Origin: an uncultured Chlamydiae bacterium
GTDB lineage: Bacteria > Chlamydiota > Chlamydiia > Chlamydiales > SM23-39
Direction: 5' to 3'
Assembly: GCA_937899275.1 (NCBI GenBank)
Contig: CALBPE010000096.1
Location: 1 to 45,893, forward strand
DNA length: 45,893 bases
In this document: positions 1-8,518 of the stretch, in pieces
Layout: the number at the start of each line of letters is the position of its first letter
Position numbering within the stretch: the stretch's first letter is position 1
The notes under the pieces: model-generated
Told to the model about the DNA's origin: nothing
The model's database searches: none
The model's input: the letters and a program-made list of their open reading frames with translations, nothing else
Made by a program: the position numbers and the translations under genes

Positions 1-1
1 A

Positions 2-160
2 AAGCTTGCTAAGAAAATGGATTTAAGCTCTGACCGTTTAAGGGATTGGTTTTTTGTTAGACTTGTTTTGTCAGCTATTTGGTCTATTGAAGATGGAATG
101 GATCCATCTAAAGCTGTGCACCTTGCTTTATTGCTATCAAACGTTAAACCGAGGCTTTAA
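2..160 (+). CDS. C-terminal end of a phosphotransferase-like protein (partial)
   Basis: An open frame enters from the left edge and stops at TAA 158-160, leaving 52 residues. The piece around WFFVRLVLSAIWSIEDGMD looks like the C-terminal helix of aminoglycoside/streptomycin-type phosphotransferases (a W-x-LED-like signature followed by a short helix). With only the tail visible the substrate cannot be inferred, and a different kinase-like fold remains possible. It reads toward the accessory region and has no evident operon link to the next gene. Confidence 0.4.
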   Translation, partial: KLAKKMDLSSDRLRDWFFVRLVLSAIWSIEDGMDPSKAVHLALLLSNVKPRL

Positions 161-209
161 GATCAATGCAGGGTTTTCATCCTTGAAATTTTCCTAATTC
201 TATGAAAGG

Positions 210-261
210 TTATACAAAGTTATAACTAATTATAGTGAAAATATACTATATCTTTGTATAA
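210..261. promoter_or_regulatory. Inverted repeat upstream of the ATPase pseudogene
   Basis: Arms 210-224 and 247-261 match at 14 of 15 positions (TTATACAAAGTTATA against the reverse complement of TATATCTTTGTATAA), with an AT-rich 22-base centre. It lies about 50-100 bases before the reading frame of the AAA ATPase. Both Fic loci further right also have palindromes in the same position but of different sequence, so an operator is the simplest reading. A hairpin in RNA is also possible. Confidence 0.45.
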
Positions 262-313
262 GTTAATATAACTTGAAATAGGCAAAAAAATAGACCCTAT
301 CAAAAGTCCCTAA

Positions 314-1471
314 TCCCCTGGGGCAGGCGCTCCTCCATCTGAACTGGTTGGCCGGGACCCTATCCTTGAACAAGCCGAGATTTTATTTGGAAGGATACGT
401 GCTAGAAGACCCGAAAAAAGCTTGTTAATGACCGGATTACGAGGTGTTGGTAAGACGGTATTGCTAAATGAAATCCAAAGAATAGCGGAAAAAAATAATT
501 ACCAAACAATTTTTGTAGAAGCTTATGAAGACAAGCCGCTTGGAGCCTTACTGGTTCCTTACTTGAGAACCCTACTATTCAAACTTGATAGATTGGCAGG
601 GCTTGGGAATAAGGCGAAGCGAGCCCTTGCTGTGTTGAAAAGTTTTGTTAGCTCGTTGAAATTGAGTTATGGGGAAATTACATTAGGATTGGATATTGAC
701 CCTGAGTTTGGCACTGCTGACAGTGGGGACCTTGAAATTGATTTACCACAGTTATTTGTTGCAGTAGCGGAAGCTGCTCTTGACAGAGATTGTGCTGTAG
801 CAGTTCTTGTAGATGAGATGCAATATCTATCTACTAAAGAACTGGGTGCATTGATCATGGCAATGCACAAGCTGCAGCAGAAACAACTGCCTATGGTTTT
901 ACTTGCGGCTGGATTGCCTATTTTACCTGGACTTACAGGAGAATCAAATTCTTATGCTGAGAGGTTATTTAGCTTCCCCAATATCGGAGAGTTGTCAAGA
1001 GAAGACGCCTATAAAGCATTAAAAGACCCTGCACTTGCGGCATCGGTAGATTTTGAAAAAGGTGCACTAGAAAAAATTTATGAAAATACAAAAGGCTACC
1101 CCTACTTTCTTCAAGAATGGGGATACAAGGCATGGAACCTAGCTGAATCAAGCCCCATCACCCAAAAAGTTGTCAATCAGGCAACAGCTAAGGTGATTGA
1201 GGAGTTAGATAATAATTTTTTCAAGGTTAGGTTTGATAGGTTGACGCCATAAGAAAGAGAGTTCCTGAGAATGATGGCATCTTTTGGTAAAGGCCCTTAT
1301 AAACTTGCCGATATTGCTTATAAATTCGGTTCAAAGGTTTCTACTCTAAGTCCTGTAAGGGCAAATCTTATAAAAAAGGGAATGATTTACAGTCCGTCTT
1401 ATGGCTACATCGCCTTCACAGTTCCGCAGTTTGATGAATTTATGGTAAGAACACTGCCAGAGTTTTCCTAA
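314..1471 (+). pseudogene. AAA-type (archaeal-like) ATPase, broken by in-frame stops
   Basis: One reading frame runs from about 314 to 1471 but is cut by TAA at 1250-1252, and a TAA at 311-313 lies where the family's N-terminal NPF-PGAG segment should begin. The P-loop is GLRGVGKT (just after the ATG at 428) and a Walker-B-like segment reads AVLVDEMQYL. After the TAA the frame continues with the family's C-terminal winged-helix region (residues such as GPYKLADIAYKF and LIKKGMIYSPSYG) and ends normally at 1471. This is the stand-alone ATPase family with a C-terminal wHTH often found as a mobile single gene. The stop at 1250 would remove the wHTH, so the gene is probably decaying. Read-through cannot be excluded from sequence alone. 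Confidence 0.75.
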
Positions 1472-1823
1472 AACGCATTGAAAGAAAAAAGCGTACTTTG
1501 AGTACAGACTTTTACAATGTTTATTCACATTAGACGCTCTGATTGAATGCCCTGATTGTGTAGTAAGTCAGATAAAACCAGATTATACCACACCAAAACA
1601 AGCAATATCTTAAGTGCTTATATTTTAGTCTATGTTTATTTCGCTTAACCCAGTTTTTTGTAGTCTAGTGCGTAAATAGCACGTAATTGGGCTTTATATA
1701 GCGGGATTTTTTGAAGTAAATTTTTACTTGTCTCTCTTATAAAAACGGCTTTGGTCTTTCAACTGAATCCTTAAAGTGGATTGGAGGTGAAGAGACGTGT
1801 TCAGAGCTTTTGATTAGTTTTAA
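1472..1823. other. Intergenic stretch without a recognisable gene
   Basis: About 350 bases between the ATPase pseudogene and the first Fic locus. No convincing frame with a start and ribosome binding site was seen on either strand. A short GTACTTTGAGTAC dyad occurs near 1492-1504. It may hold remnants too degraded to name. Confidence 0.4.
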
Positions 1824-1824
1824 A

Positions 1825-1895
1825 TGGCCGTATTCCAAAGAATACGGCCAAAATTGGTTGAAAAATGGCTGTATTTGTACTAAAATGGCCGTATT
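1825..1895. promoter_or_regulatory. Operator-like array before the first Fic gene
   Basis: A perfect 11-base inverted repeat (TGGCCGTATTC 1825-1835, CAAA, GAATACGGCCA 1840-1850) is followed by two direct copies of the half-site, ATGGCTGTATT at 1865-1875 and ATGGCCGTATT at 1885-1895. The two copies are exactly 20 bases apart, about two helical turns. The GTG start of the downstream Fic gene is 20 bases after the last copy. That gene has an N-terminal winged helix, so autoregulation is the natural inference. Confidence 0.6.
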
Positions 1896-1914
1896 AGATG
1901 AATAAGGTAGGGTA

Positions 1915-3264
1915 GTGAGCTTACGTGATAATAAAATGGCTGTGCTAAGGCAGTTAGGGCTAGAATCAGAGCCAATCAGCCTACCTGAGCTCATGCTCAG
2001 GTTAGGCAAAGGTTTTAAGGAACGTTCGGTCAGGCGATGGCTTTGTCTGTTGGTTGAGGAGGGCGCCGTCAAAAAAGTCGGTCAAAAGCGAGGGACCAAG
2101 TACTTTGCGGTTGGTCGATCGGAAGACGTCTTCTGTGAGGTGAGCAGCTGTTTTAGTTCATTGAGCTTGCAATCTATTGAGAAGGTTAAAAAGCCCTTAT
2201 TCGAGCGGCAACCTGTTGCATATGCAGACGACTGGTTTGACAGTTATCAACCAACCGCTAGCTACTATTTACCAGAAGGTTTGCGGCGCCAGCTGTTGGT
2301 ATCAGGTGAGCGCGCCAATGGACAAGATCCTGCAGGAACTTATGCACATAAGATCTTCAATAGACTGATTATTGACCTATCTTATAATTCCTCAAGGCTA
2401 GAGGGTAATACATATTCGCTTCTCGATACGGAACGTCTTCTTATTTACGGCGATACTGCCGAGGGAAAACTCGATGAAGAAAAAGCAATGATCCTAAATC
2501 ATAAAGAGGCTACTCGCTATCTTGTCGATAACGCACCTAGGCTGGAGGTCAGCTACAACGTGATATGCACACTGCACTATCTCTTATCTGATGGTCTTCT
2601 CGATACAACCGAGTCGGGCAAAGTTCGGAAATATGGTGTACGTATCGGAGGGTCAACCTACATCCCTTTTGAAGATCCCAAAAGACTCGAACAGCAACTA
2701 GAAAAAATCGCTGCAAAGTCAGCAAGTATTGAAGACCCCTATGAAAAGAGCATCTTTTTGCTAATTCATATCAGTTATTTGCAGGCTTTTACCGATGTCA
2801 ATAAACGAACTGCTCGTCTAGCTGCAAATATATCTCTTATTCGAGGAAATCTCGTCCCGTTGGCATTTAGTGATGTACGGGTGGAAGATTACATGTCTGC
2901 AATGATCGCGATATATGAGCTGCAGGATGTAAGGCCACTTGTGGATTTATACGTCTACTCCTATTTACGCACATGCGCAGCTTATGACTCCACTATTAAT
3001 GCGATGGGTTTCGACGAGGTGCGTGTAAATCGCCGGCAAGAGCGTAGGGCTGTAGTAAGAGAGGTTATTCTACAAGGGCTGGTAGGTGAGAGGCTGAGGA
3101 AGTTTGTTGATGTAGAAGCAAATCGTAGAGTTCCTGCCCTAGATCGAGTAGACTTTACTGAAGATGTTCTTGAGGATCTAGAGCAGATAGATGAGAGCAG
3201 GCTAGCTGGACTAGGAGTGACTCTAGAGCAGCTGAAAGTGTGGAAACAATTGAAAAGAGATTGA
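1915..3264 (+). CDS. Fic-domain protein with N-terminal winged helix; catalytic His replaced by Gln
   Basis: 449 residues, GTG start. Residues about 8-66 form a winged-helix DNA-binding region (LPELMLRLGKGFKERSVRRW followed by a basic wing). An inhibitory-helix type motif SSRLEGN is at 159-165. The Fic core is at 290-301, QAFTDVNKRTAR. The usual HPFxxGNGRxxR has Gln290 in place of the catalytic His, and Lys for the second Gly of the GNG segment. A Q-A/P-F-x-D-V-N-K-R variant is, to my knowledge, a natural Fic subfamily, so this is probably not decay. Canonical AMP transfer is doubtful. It sits alone behind its own palindromic array and may act mainly as a regulator. Codon use looks less AT-rich than the neighbouring methyltransferases. 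Confidence 0.85.
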   Translation: MSLRDNKMAVLRQLGLESEPISLPELMLRLGKGFKERSVRRWLCLLVEEGAVKKVGQKRGTKYFAVGRSEDVFCEVSSCFSSLSLQSIEKVKKPLFERQPVAYADDWFDSYQPTASYYLPEGLRRQLLVSGERANGQDPAGTYAHKIFNRLIIDLSYNSSRLEGNTYSLLDTERLLIYGDTAEGKLDEEKAMILNHKEATRYLVDNAPRLEVSYNVICTLHYLLSDGLLDTTESGKVRKYGVRIGGSTYIPFEDPKRLEQQLEKIAAKSASIEDPYEKSIFLLIHISYLQAFTDVNKRTARLAANISLIRGNLVPLAFSDVRVEDYMSAMIAIYELQDVRPLVDLYVYSYLRTCAAYDSTINAMGFDEVRVNRRQERRAVVREVILQGLVGERLRKFVDVEANRRVPALDRVDFTEDVLEDLEQIDESRLAGLGVTLEQLKVWKQLKRD

Positions 3265-3473
3265 GCTGTAAACGGCACTTTGTAAATGATAACAATTGCG
3301 CCCTTGGTTTTAATGCACCGTCTATCAGCTTGCAGGCTCAGTATCTCTATTTAGACGTTGAAAATGGGGAAATCTTGAAAAAGCGCTGAACCAAGCTTGC
3401 GTCTTAAAAATATCATTTTCAAGCAGTCAGGTGTAGTCTATCATCTGTATATGTTCATTTTTCTTCAAAATTT

Positions 3474-3530
3474 CAACATATCTGGCAGATATGTTGACAA
3501 AATGCACATATTAGCAAGATATGTGCATTT
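3474..3530. promoter_or_regulatory. Two adjacent palindromes before the second Fic locus
   Basis: CAACATATCT (3474-3483), GGC, AGATATGTTG (3487-3496) is a perfect 10-base inverted repeat. Immediately after it AAATGCACATAT (3500-3511) and ATATGTGCATTT (3519-3530) form a perfect 12-base repeat around a 7-base centre. Both contain the half-site ACATAT. They end 30 bases before the TTG start at 3560. Two same-type dyads side by side suggest cooperative operator binding. The 209 bases before them (3265-3473) show nothing recognisable. Confidence 0.6.
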
Positions 3531-3559
3531 TTAGAGGGTTTTTGAACATATGAAGAATT

Positions 3560-4182
3560 TTGATTGAAATACCATATAATGCACTTGCAGTCCTTCCTCC
3601 AAAGACTGACTTAGAAATTCCCAGTGTATTGAAAGCTTGTACCAAAGCAAATAAGGAACTTGCTAAGTTAAAAATAGCTGAAAGGCTTATCCCAAATCAG
3701 ACAGTTCTAATCAATACCATACCTTTATTGGAATCACAGGCTAGTTCGGCCATAGAAAATATTGTAACAACAACTGATGAGTTATTTGAATATGCGCAAG
3801 ACTTTTCTCCGTCGATGTCGCCCGCAGCTAAAGAAACTCTTCAATATAGGCAGGCACTTTACCAAGGTTACGCCTCTCTTAAAAAGCGCCCATTGAACGC
3901 TTCGGTTGTATGCCAGATATGCTCTACGATACGCCTTATCGACACAAATATTAGAAAGCTGCCAGGAACTGCTTTAGTCAACGATTCTACAGGTGAAAAA
4001 ATCTACACGCCCCCTGAAGGAGAAGAGCGATTGAGAGAGTTGTTGGTAAATTGGCAGAATTATCTTCATCAAGATATTGATGGTGTTGACCCTTTAATAA
4101 AGCTTGCTGTGTAGCATTATCAATTTGAGGCTATACATCCTTTTGCAGATGGAAATGGTAGAACTGGACGTATCATAAACTG
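3560..4182 (+). pseudogene. Fic-domain protein (HPFxDGNGR type), broken and truncated
   Basis: Starts at TTG 3560, or from a lost upstream ATG at 3550 that is out of frame. Residues 62-66 are an SSAIE(N) inhibitory motif of the N-terminal-helix Fic class. The frame is cut by TAG at 4112-4114, but directly after it in the same frame comes an intact Fic active site, HPFADGNGRTGR (about 4136-4171), followed by RIIN and TGA at 4180. The rest of the Fic fold and the usual C-terminal DNA-binding region are missing, and an ISAs1-type transposase relic begins right there, so an insertion probably cut off the 3' end. As it stands no active AMP-transferase is expected. Confidence 0.8.
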
Positions 4183-4415
4183 ACGAATAAAACAGCGCCA
4201 AATGAAGATAGGGCAAAATTGATTACTATCCATGGAAAGCATCTTAAAGGAGCCCGCTCAAAAGGTAAGAAGGTGCACCTTGTATCCGCATGTAGCAAGC
4301 GTCGCTTGCTATTAGGTCAAGTAAAAGCAGAGGAAAAATCCTCACAAATCAAAGCAATTTGAAATTCCAGAAACTATTGAATATGATCACAAAAACTGAT
4401 GTTGTTAGAAATAGA
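4183..4415 (+). mobile_element. ISAs1-type transposase remnant
   Basis: Translation in the frame of 4231 gives GKHLKGARSKGKKVHLVSAC and then LLLGQVKAEEKSSQIKAI before TGA at 4360. This matches the IDGKtlRGS...hLVSAf...LGQv.v.eKSNEI.aIP core of ISAs1 (H-repeat-associated) transposases. After a one-base slip the frame continues as EIPETIEYD, the expected next segment. The His in place of Asp in the IDGK element, the frameshift and the missing ends show a dead fragment. It abuts the truncated Fic gene. Confidence 0.6.
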
Positions 4416-4450
4416 TTGTTTTAAATAGTTCAATTTTTTAGATTGATGTA

Positions 4451-5242
4451 ATGAAAAATTTTTCAGAAACCTCAGCTCTTAAAAGTAATTTTTCTCCTGA
4501 TGCGTACGCTAGCATAGAAAAACAATTTAATTCTGTCACAAGCCATGTCCGTACTTTATGTGAGCATATTCAGAAAAGAATCGTTCCTTACATTGATAAT
4601 AAAAGATTCTTAGATATAGGGGCTGGTCCTGGTTTTGTCATACATGAATTACTAGATTACTTTAATACGGTAGTTGCCGTAGATCCGAATGATAGCTATG
4701 CGTCTTGTTATTCAACTTTATCCCTTGTTGATAAATTTACGATTATAAATAAGAATTTTGAATCTGTTAACTTTAACAAAAAATTTGATTTTATTCTATG
4801 TTCGCACGTGCTTTATCATGTACCACAAAATGATTGGTCCGTTTTTATAGATAAAATTATTCAATTGTTATCGCCAAAAGGTAGGGCGTTGCTCACCCTT
4901 GTAGCTCCTCGAGGTGAGTTCCATCATCTTTGTAACCAAATCAACGACAAATACTCTAATAGCCAAGTTCTTCAAGCTAGGCTTAACGATATTGGGCTTA
5001 AGTATAAGATATCTAAAGTAAGAAATTCTTACTTCTACAAAAGCATATATGAGATAACCAATTTATTGAGAATGTTTGTTATAGATGACTGCTTTTTACC
5101 GGAAGAATATTCTTCTCTTGGTCAAGATAAGATTGTAGCAATAGATCAGCAGATAGGCAAATTTGTAGATAAGTGTTACGAAAGTGAAAAAGATATTTAC
5201 ACTTTTGAAATAGAAGAAGACTATATAGAGCTACATGTTTAA
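4451..5242 (+). CDS. Class I SAM-dependent methyltransferase
   Basis: 263 residues, ATG start. Motif I is FLDIGAGPGF (about residues 53-62), the acidic loop after strand 2 is VAVDPND, and motif IV is DFILCSHVLYHVP. The N-terminal helical part and the length resemble small-molecule methyltransferases of the histamine-N-methyltransferase-like group rather than rRNA or protein enzymes. The substrate is unknown. It converges with the next gene, their stop codons overlapping over 5231-5242. The gene is visibly A+T-richer than the Fic genes and lies between two IS relics, suggesting acquisition. Its sibling at 5934-6662 has the same architecture. Confidence 0.75.
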   Translation: MKNFSETSALKSNFSPDAYASIEKQFNSVTSHVRTLCEHIQKRIVPYIDNKRFLDIGAGPGFVIHELLDYFNTVVAVDPNDSYASCYSTLSLVDKFTIINKNFESVNFNKKFDFILCSHVLYHVPQNDWSVFIDKIIQLLSPKGRALLTLVAPRGEFHHLCNQINDKYSNSQVLQARLNDIGLKYKISKVRNSYFYKSIYEITNLLRMFVIDDCFLPEEYSSLGQDKIVAIDQQIGKFVDKCYESEKDIYTFEIEEDYIELHV

Positions 5243-5944
5243 GCAATCCGTTCTTGGTGAAAAGGCGTAAAGCCTTATATCCATTTTTGTTTTATGAAAT
5301 TGTGATAAATTTACAACTTGTTTACATATAAGATTTCCTTTAAAACCTGCATCGTTAGAAATTTTTTTGATATTATTAATTCGGGCTATGCTGCCAGTTC
5401 CTAAAAGTAATAATCCTTTAAAGTTTAAGAAGTTTTTTCCTTGATAAAAGTATTTCTTTAATGCAGTATATTCTAAATCAAAAACAGATAATGCAATATT
5501 ATCTTTTTGATCATGTCTATTTTCAGTGTAATTAAAGGGATGGTTCCAGAAAATGATATCAAACTGCTCTTTTGGAAGAATTGGGGTGTACATATCCCCT
5601 TGTAATACGGATATATTTAAATTATGTTTCCTGGAATTATGCATCGCATTTTGTACTGCATTTGGATTAATATCAGTTGCAATCACTTTAGTCGCTCCCC
5701 CTAATTTTGCCAAACATGCAATTACGCCTGTTCCTGTCCCAATTTCTAATAAGCTTTTACCTTTGACTATAGGTAATAACTTCTGAGAAAACCACGCAGT
5801 ATCGGAAGATATAGCTGGAGAAAAGACTTGTGGAAAGATATCAAATGAATAGCCGCAAATTTCAATGGAAGTGCTATTTCTAGTTTCTCTATGGAGATTA
5901 AGAAAATTATCTGAAAGGCATTTCCAATATTTCTTAGCTACCAC
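5231..5944 (-). CDS. Methyltransferase of the MTS/HemK-like type
   Basis: 237 residues. Motif I is LLEIGTGTGVIACLAKLGGA (about residues 61-80), followed by the acidic motif ATDINPNAV and a catalytic-loop-like FWNHPFNYTE in the place of the NPPY/NPPF element of small-domain (MTS) methyltransferases. The change from NPP to NHP is unusual. The start overlaps the end of the upstream methyltransferase by 11 bases (5934-5944), so the two minus-strand genes are probably one operon. The target is not predictable; glutamine-type or nucleic-acid N-methylation would be family guesses. Confidence 0.7.
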   Translation of the reverse strand: MVAKKYWKCLSDNFLNLHRETRNSTSIEICGYSFDIFPQVFSPAISSDTAWFSQKLLPIVKGKSLLEIGTGTGVIACLAKLGGATKVIATDINPNAVQNAMHNSRKHNLNISVLQGDMYTPILPKEQFDIIFWNHPFNYTENRHDQKDNIALSVFDLEYTALKKYFYQGKNFLNFKGLLLLGTGSIARINNIKKISNDAGFKGNLICKQVVNLSQFHKTKMDIRLYAFSPRTDCLNM

Positions 5945-6662
5945 AAGAATTTCCCACTACAATTATTTTTTGGTCCATGCAGAACTGTGGTTTTTTTATA
6001 TTTTTTCTCAACCAATCAGTAATTGAAATTCTATTTGATGAATATTCTTTTGGGAATAAATCAAAGAATAACCGCAATCTTTCATATAAATCCTGATATG
6101 AATCAAATTGAATACTAGTCTGAATTGTATATTCCTCAAAATCTAAATTTTGTAACTGTAAAACCTCATGTAAGCGTTCGTAAGTAAATGTAAATTTTAT
6201 TCTGGAGATATCTGCAAAGGCGTGTTTAATGCGGCCATAGTCATTTTGCATTCCGTTGACTACAAAAATAGCTTTTCCATTTTGATTTAATAAATGCATT
6301 GCCTTGTTAATTGTTTTGCTGATATCAGAAAAGTAGTAAATTACATGAGACAAAATAATTAGATCAAATTTAGAGTCAATAAAGACGTTCTCAAAATCCT
6401 TTTGAATCAATGTAACATTAGAGGCCAGTCTAATATTTGGAACTATTTCTTTTTCTACTATTGTATATTTATCCACAAAGTCAGCTAAGATCTCGGAAAA
6501 AATGGGCTTAGTACCCATCCCAATTTCTAGTAATTTCTTAATATTAGCTTGAACTGCGTAATCTCTTATGAAATGAGCTAATTCGATTTTTTCATTGCCA
6601 TTTTCAATAAGTTGTTCGTACCAGTTAGGAACGAATTGTAAATTCTTGTTTAAAGCCGTCAT
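5934..6662 (-). CDS. Class I SAM-dependent methyltransferase
   Basis: 242 residues, ATG at 6660-6662. Motif I is LLEIGMGTKPIF, the acidic element is YTIVEKEI, and motif IV is FDLIILSHVIYYF. The N-terminus WYEQLIENGNEKIELAHFIR is typical of small-molecule methyltransferases with an alpha-helical cap. It is likely first in a two-gene operon with the MTS-type enzyme (11-base overlap). Its upstream region carries a 7-base tandem repeat, 44 bases before the start, which could tune or switch expression. The substrate is unknown. Confidence 0.75.
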   Translation of the reverse strand: MTALNKNLQFVPNWYEQLIENGNEKIELAHFIRDYAVQANIKKLLEIGMGTKPIFSEILADFVDKYTIVEKEIVPNIRLASNVTLIQKDFENVFIDSKFDLIILSHVIYYFSDISKTINKAMHLLNQNGKAIFVVNGMQNDYGRIKHAFADISRIKFTFTYERLHEVLQLQNLDFEEYTIQTSIQFDSYQDLYERLRLFFDLFPKEYSSNRISITDWLRKNIKKPQFCMDQKIIVVGNSCGS

Positions 6663-6706
6663 GAAAACCTTCTAAAGGATTTTGATCTTAATTAATATAA
6701 GGTATT

Positions 6707-6741
6707 AAATTTTAAATTTTAAATTTTAAATTTTAAATTTT
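6707..6741. repeat. Five tandem copies of the 7-mer AAATTTT
   Basis: Uninterrupted units at 6707-6713, 6714-6720, 6721-6727, 6728-6734 and 6735-6741, with a partial unit on each side. It lies in the promoter region of the minus-strand methyltransferase operon starting at 6662. Each unit is self-complementary in type (AAATTT), so the array is also strongly bendable AT-rich DNA. Confidence 0.85.
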
Positions 6742-7060
6742 TTTATGAAATTTTGCTAGAAAAATCAAATTGTTGACTAAAAAACTTAGAAATACGACTT
6801 CGTTTATGACTTGATTGTTGATTACACGGCGCCCCGTTCATATCATGACATGCTCTTTAGAATGTTTCCTTTTGCCTTTTACTTCTCTATTTATCCAGGG
6901 CTTTTTTATGTAAATTCCTTTACAGCGCTACCTCAAATATTCTTGCAAATAATCTTAGTGTCTAAGAGTCATCCCAAGCGGCTTGCTTTCTTCTGTTTGC
7001 ACTACCTCGAGTGCCGCCAAGATCAATAGTTACAGCAGAAAACATGGTTTTTTGTAGATT
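6742..7060. other. Unassigned stretch next to the IS3 relic
   Basis: About 320 bases. A 72-residue open frame exists at 6811-7029 on the plus strand, but its translation looks like no protein family, is rich in aromatic residues in the way of antisense translation, and has no ribosome binding site. It may contain eroded remains of the transposase OrfB whose start is just to the right. Confidence 0.35.
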
Positions 7061-7523
7061 TTTGAACGCAGTCGTTTTTTCTTAGTAAGGTCTGGTCGAG
7101 AGACCTAAGAGTCCTATAGAGCTTTGGAAACAGCTCTCATTGCATACCGCCCTTCTTTGACCAAGCTTGCCGCGAGATGAGTTTTTTTTCCTGCGCCAAC
7201 TTAAGAGCGTCTTGAAGGATCTCATTCTCTAATGTTTTTCTATCCAGAAGCCTTTCTAGTTCTCTGATCTGCTTTTGCAGCGCTTTGAGTTGGCTCTTTG
7301 GAGCCACTCCATAGCTGCTATTGACCGCTTCCAAGCTTCCCTCTTCCATGAGTCTTCTCCATGTAAATAGTTGGCTGGGACTTATATCCTATTTGCGGGC
7401 TATAAGGGAAACGCTCATCCCAGGTTGGTAGGTTTGTTCAACAATCGCTTTTTTGTCCTCAGCGCTCCATCGTCTACGTCTTTCTGTTGAGGTGATTACC
7501 TCAATATGGTTGGATTTAGTCAT
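7061..7523 (-). mobile_element. IS3-family insertion sequence remnant (OrfA with stop, OrfB start only)
   Basis: Reading leftward from ATG 7521-7523 gives an IS3-type OrfA. It has a helix-turn-helix region (RRRRWSAEDKKAIVEQTY, then MSVSLIARK), an in-frame TAG at 7389-7391, then DISPSQLFTWRRLMEEG and the coiled-coil leucine zipper QLKALQKQIRELERLLDRKT, ending at 7137. The next frame opens with MRAVSKAL, a typical OrfB start, and then hits several stops. Most of OrfB, including its DDE residues, is gone, so the element is inactive. It borders the methyltransferase group on the right. Confidence 0.75.
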
Positions 7524-7897
7524 AAACCTAGTCCTACTCCTATGTTTTAGAGTTAGACAGGGTGGTTCACTTTAAATGGGGAGCGCTCCACGAAGTTATC
7601 TAAGGTCATAAGGCTCTCCTTTGTAAAAACACATATTGCAATGCTTTAATCTGCTTTTTACCAGAACATTAATCCATTTGGTTTTGATTAAAATACAGGT
7701 TTTCTTTACGGGCTTTTTGCTTTAACTCTTTTCTTGTGGACAGTGATTTGCTGTAGATTGGGTTTTTTATCTCTATAGATTTTAGCTTATGTAAAAATAT
7801 ATATTTTATTTATTTTAATTTAAAAAAAATTTTTTATTTAATTTTAACTTTTGTTTTAGTTATAATATTTATGAAAATTAAAAATTTTTAGTTTAAA
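7524..7897. other. Non-coding, AT-rich upstream region of the M50-like gene
   Basis: About 370 bases. The left part continues the IS3 relic end (the sequence around 7550-7600 may be its terminal region, but no clear inverted repeat partner was found). The right part, 7790-7895, is almost pure A+T and directly precedes the peptidase gene at 7898, where it probably holds the promoter. No gene is visible. Confidence 0.4.
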
Positions 7898-8428
7898 ATG
7901 ATAGGATCGCTACTTTTTGGATTAGATGGAGTTTATAAAATCCGTAATATCACCATTTCCTACGAAAGCGGAGATAATGGGTATATCGATATTTTAGGAA
8001 ATAGCCTTTTTGCCAAGGCTGGTCAAGCTCTACTCATGAATAAAGTGGCAGTTATTCTTTCGCTTGGATATCTGCACATAACGATACACGAGCTAGGTCA
8101 TGCAATTGCTGCTCAGGCGCTAGCAAACCGCACTATATCATCGGATATTACTGTTTTCACTAAAACATGTACTGGAGTTTTTAGAGGTTCCTTTAGCGAT
8201 GCAAAATGGAAAGAAGTAGCAATTTTGATTGCAGGTCCTCTTGCAGATGTTCTATTTTCCATTATTCAATGCACGCTGGGGGCTATTTGTCTTTCCGCAG
8301 GTTTTGTAGGCTCTACTTGTTTAGGCTCTATTCTCGTTATTTCAGGGGCTGCTTGGATTTTAGGGGAGTGTTTTTACGCTACCTGTCCAGGTGGAGATAT
8401 ACGCAGAGTAGTGAATCTTCTAGCTTGA
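7898..8428 (+). CDS. Small membrane metalloprotease-like protein (M50/site-2 type), copy 1
   Basis: 176 residues. The zinc motif HELGH sits in a hydrophobic segment (ITIHELGHAIAAQAL, about residues 63-77). It is followed by a second membrane segment with AGPLADVLFS and a C-terminal CPGGD that could supply the third, Asp zinc ligand, the usual M50 order. There are about four hydrophobic segments and no PDZ or extra domain; at 176 residues it is short for a site-2 protease. The paralogue at 10783-11316 shares most positions, including ITVFTKTCTG. The gene stands beside the BlaR1/BlaI-like pair. The substrate is unknown and M50 membership is an inference from motifs. Confidence 0.65.
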   Translation: MIGSLLFGLDGVYKIRNITISYESGDNGYIDILGNSLFAKAGQALLMNKVAVILSLGYLHITIHELGHAIAAQALANRTISSDITVFTKTCTGVFRGSFSDAKWKEVAILIAGPLADVLFSIIQCTLGAICLSAGFVGSTCLGSILVISGAAWILGECFYATCPGGDIRRVVNLLA

Positions 8429-8518
8429 AGTAAGAACTCAATCATTACAGCATAAACCGCATCGAATACCATCTTTTTATCAGGTCTTTAGATCTAACAA
8501 TAGATGTGTATTTCAGCG

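Noticed and set aside
4451-6662. Methyltransferases as part of the lanthipeptide pathway
   Set aside because: They are 20 kb away, unlike the one in the operon, and separated by regulatory and chromosomal genes.
6707-6741. CRISPR array
   Set aside because: Units are 7 bases with no spacers; it is a simple tandem repeat. No CRISPR-like array was seen elsewhere.
6811-7029. 72-codon open frame on the plus strand
   Set aside because: No ribosome binding site and no recognisable protein; it lies in IS debris and its composition looks like chance or antisense translation.
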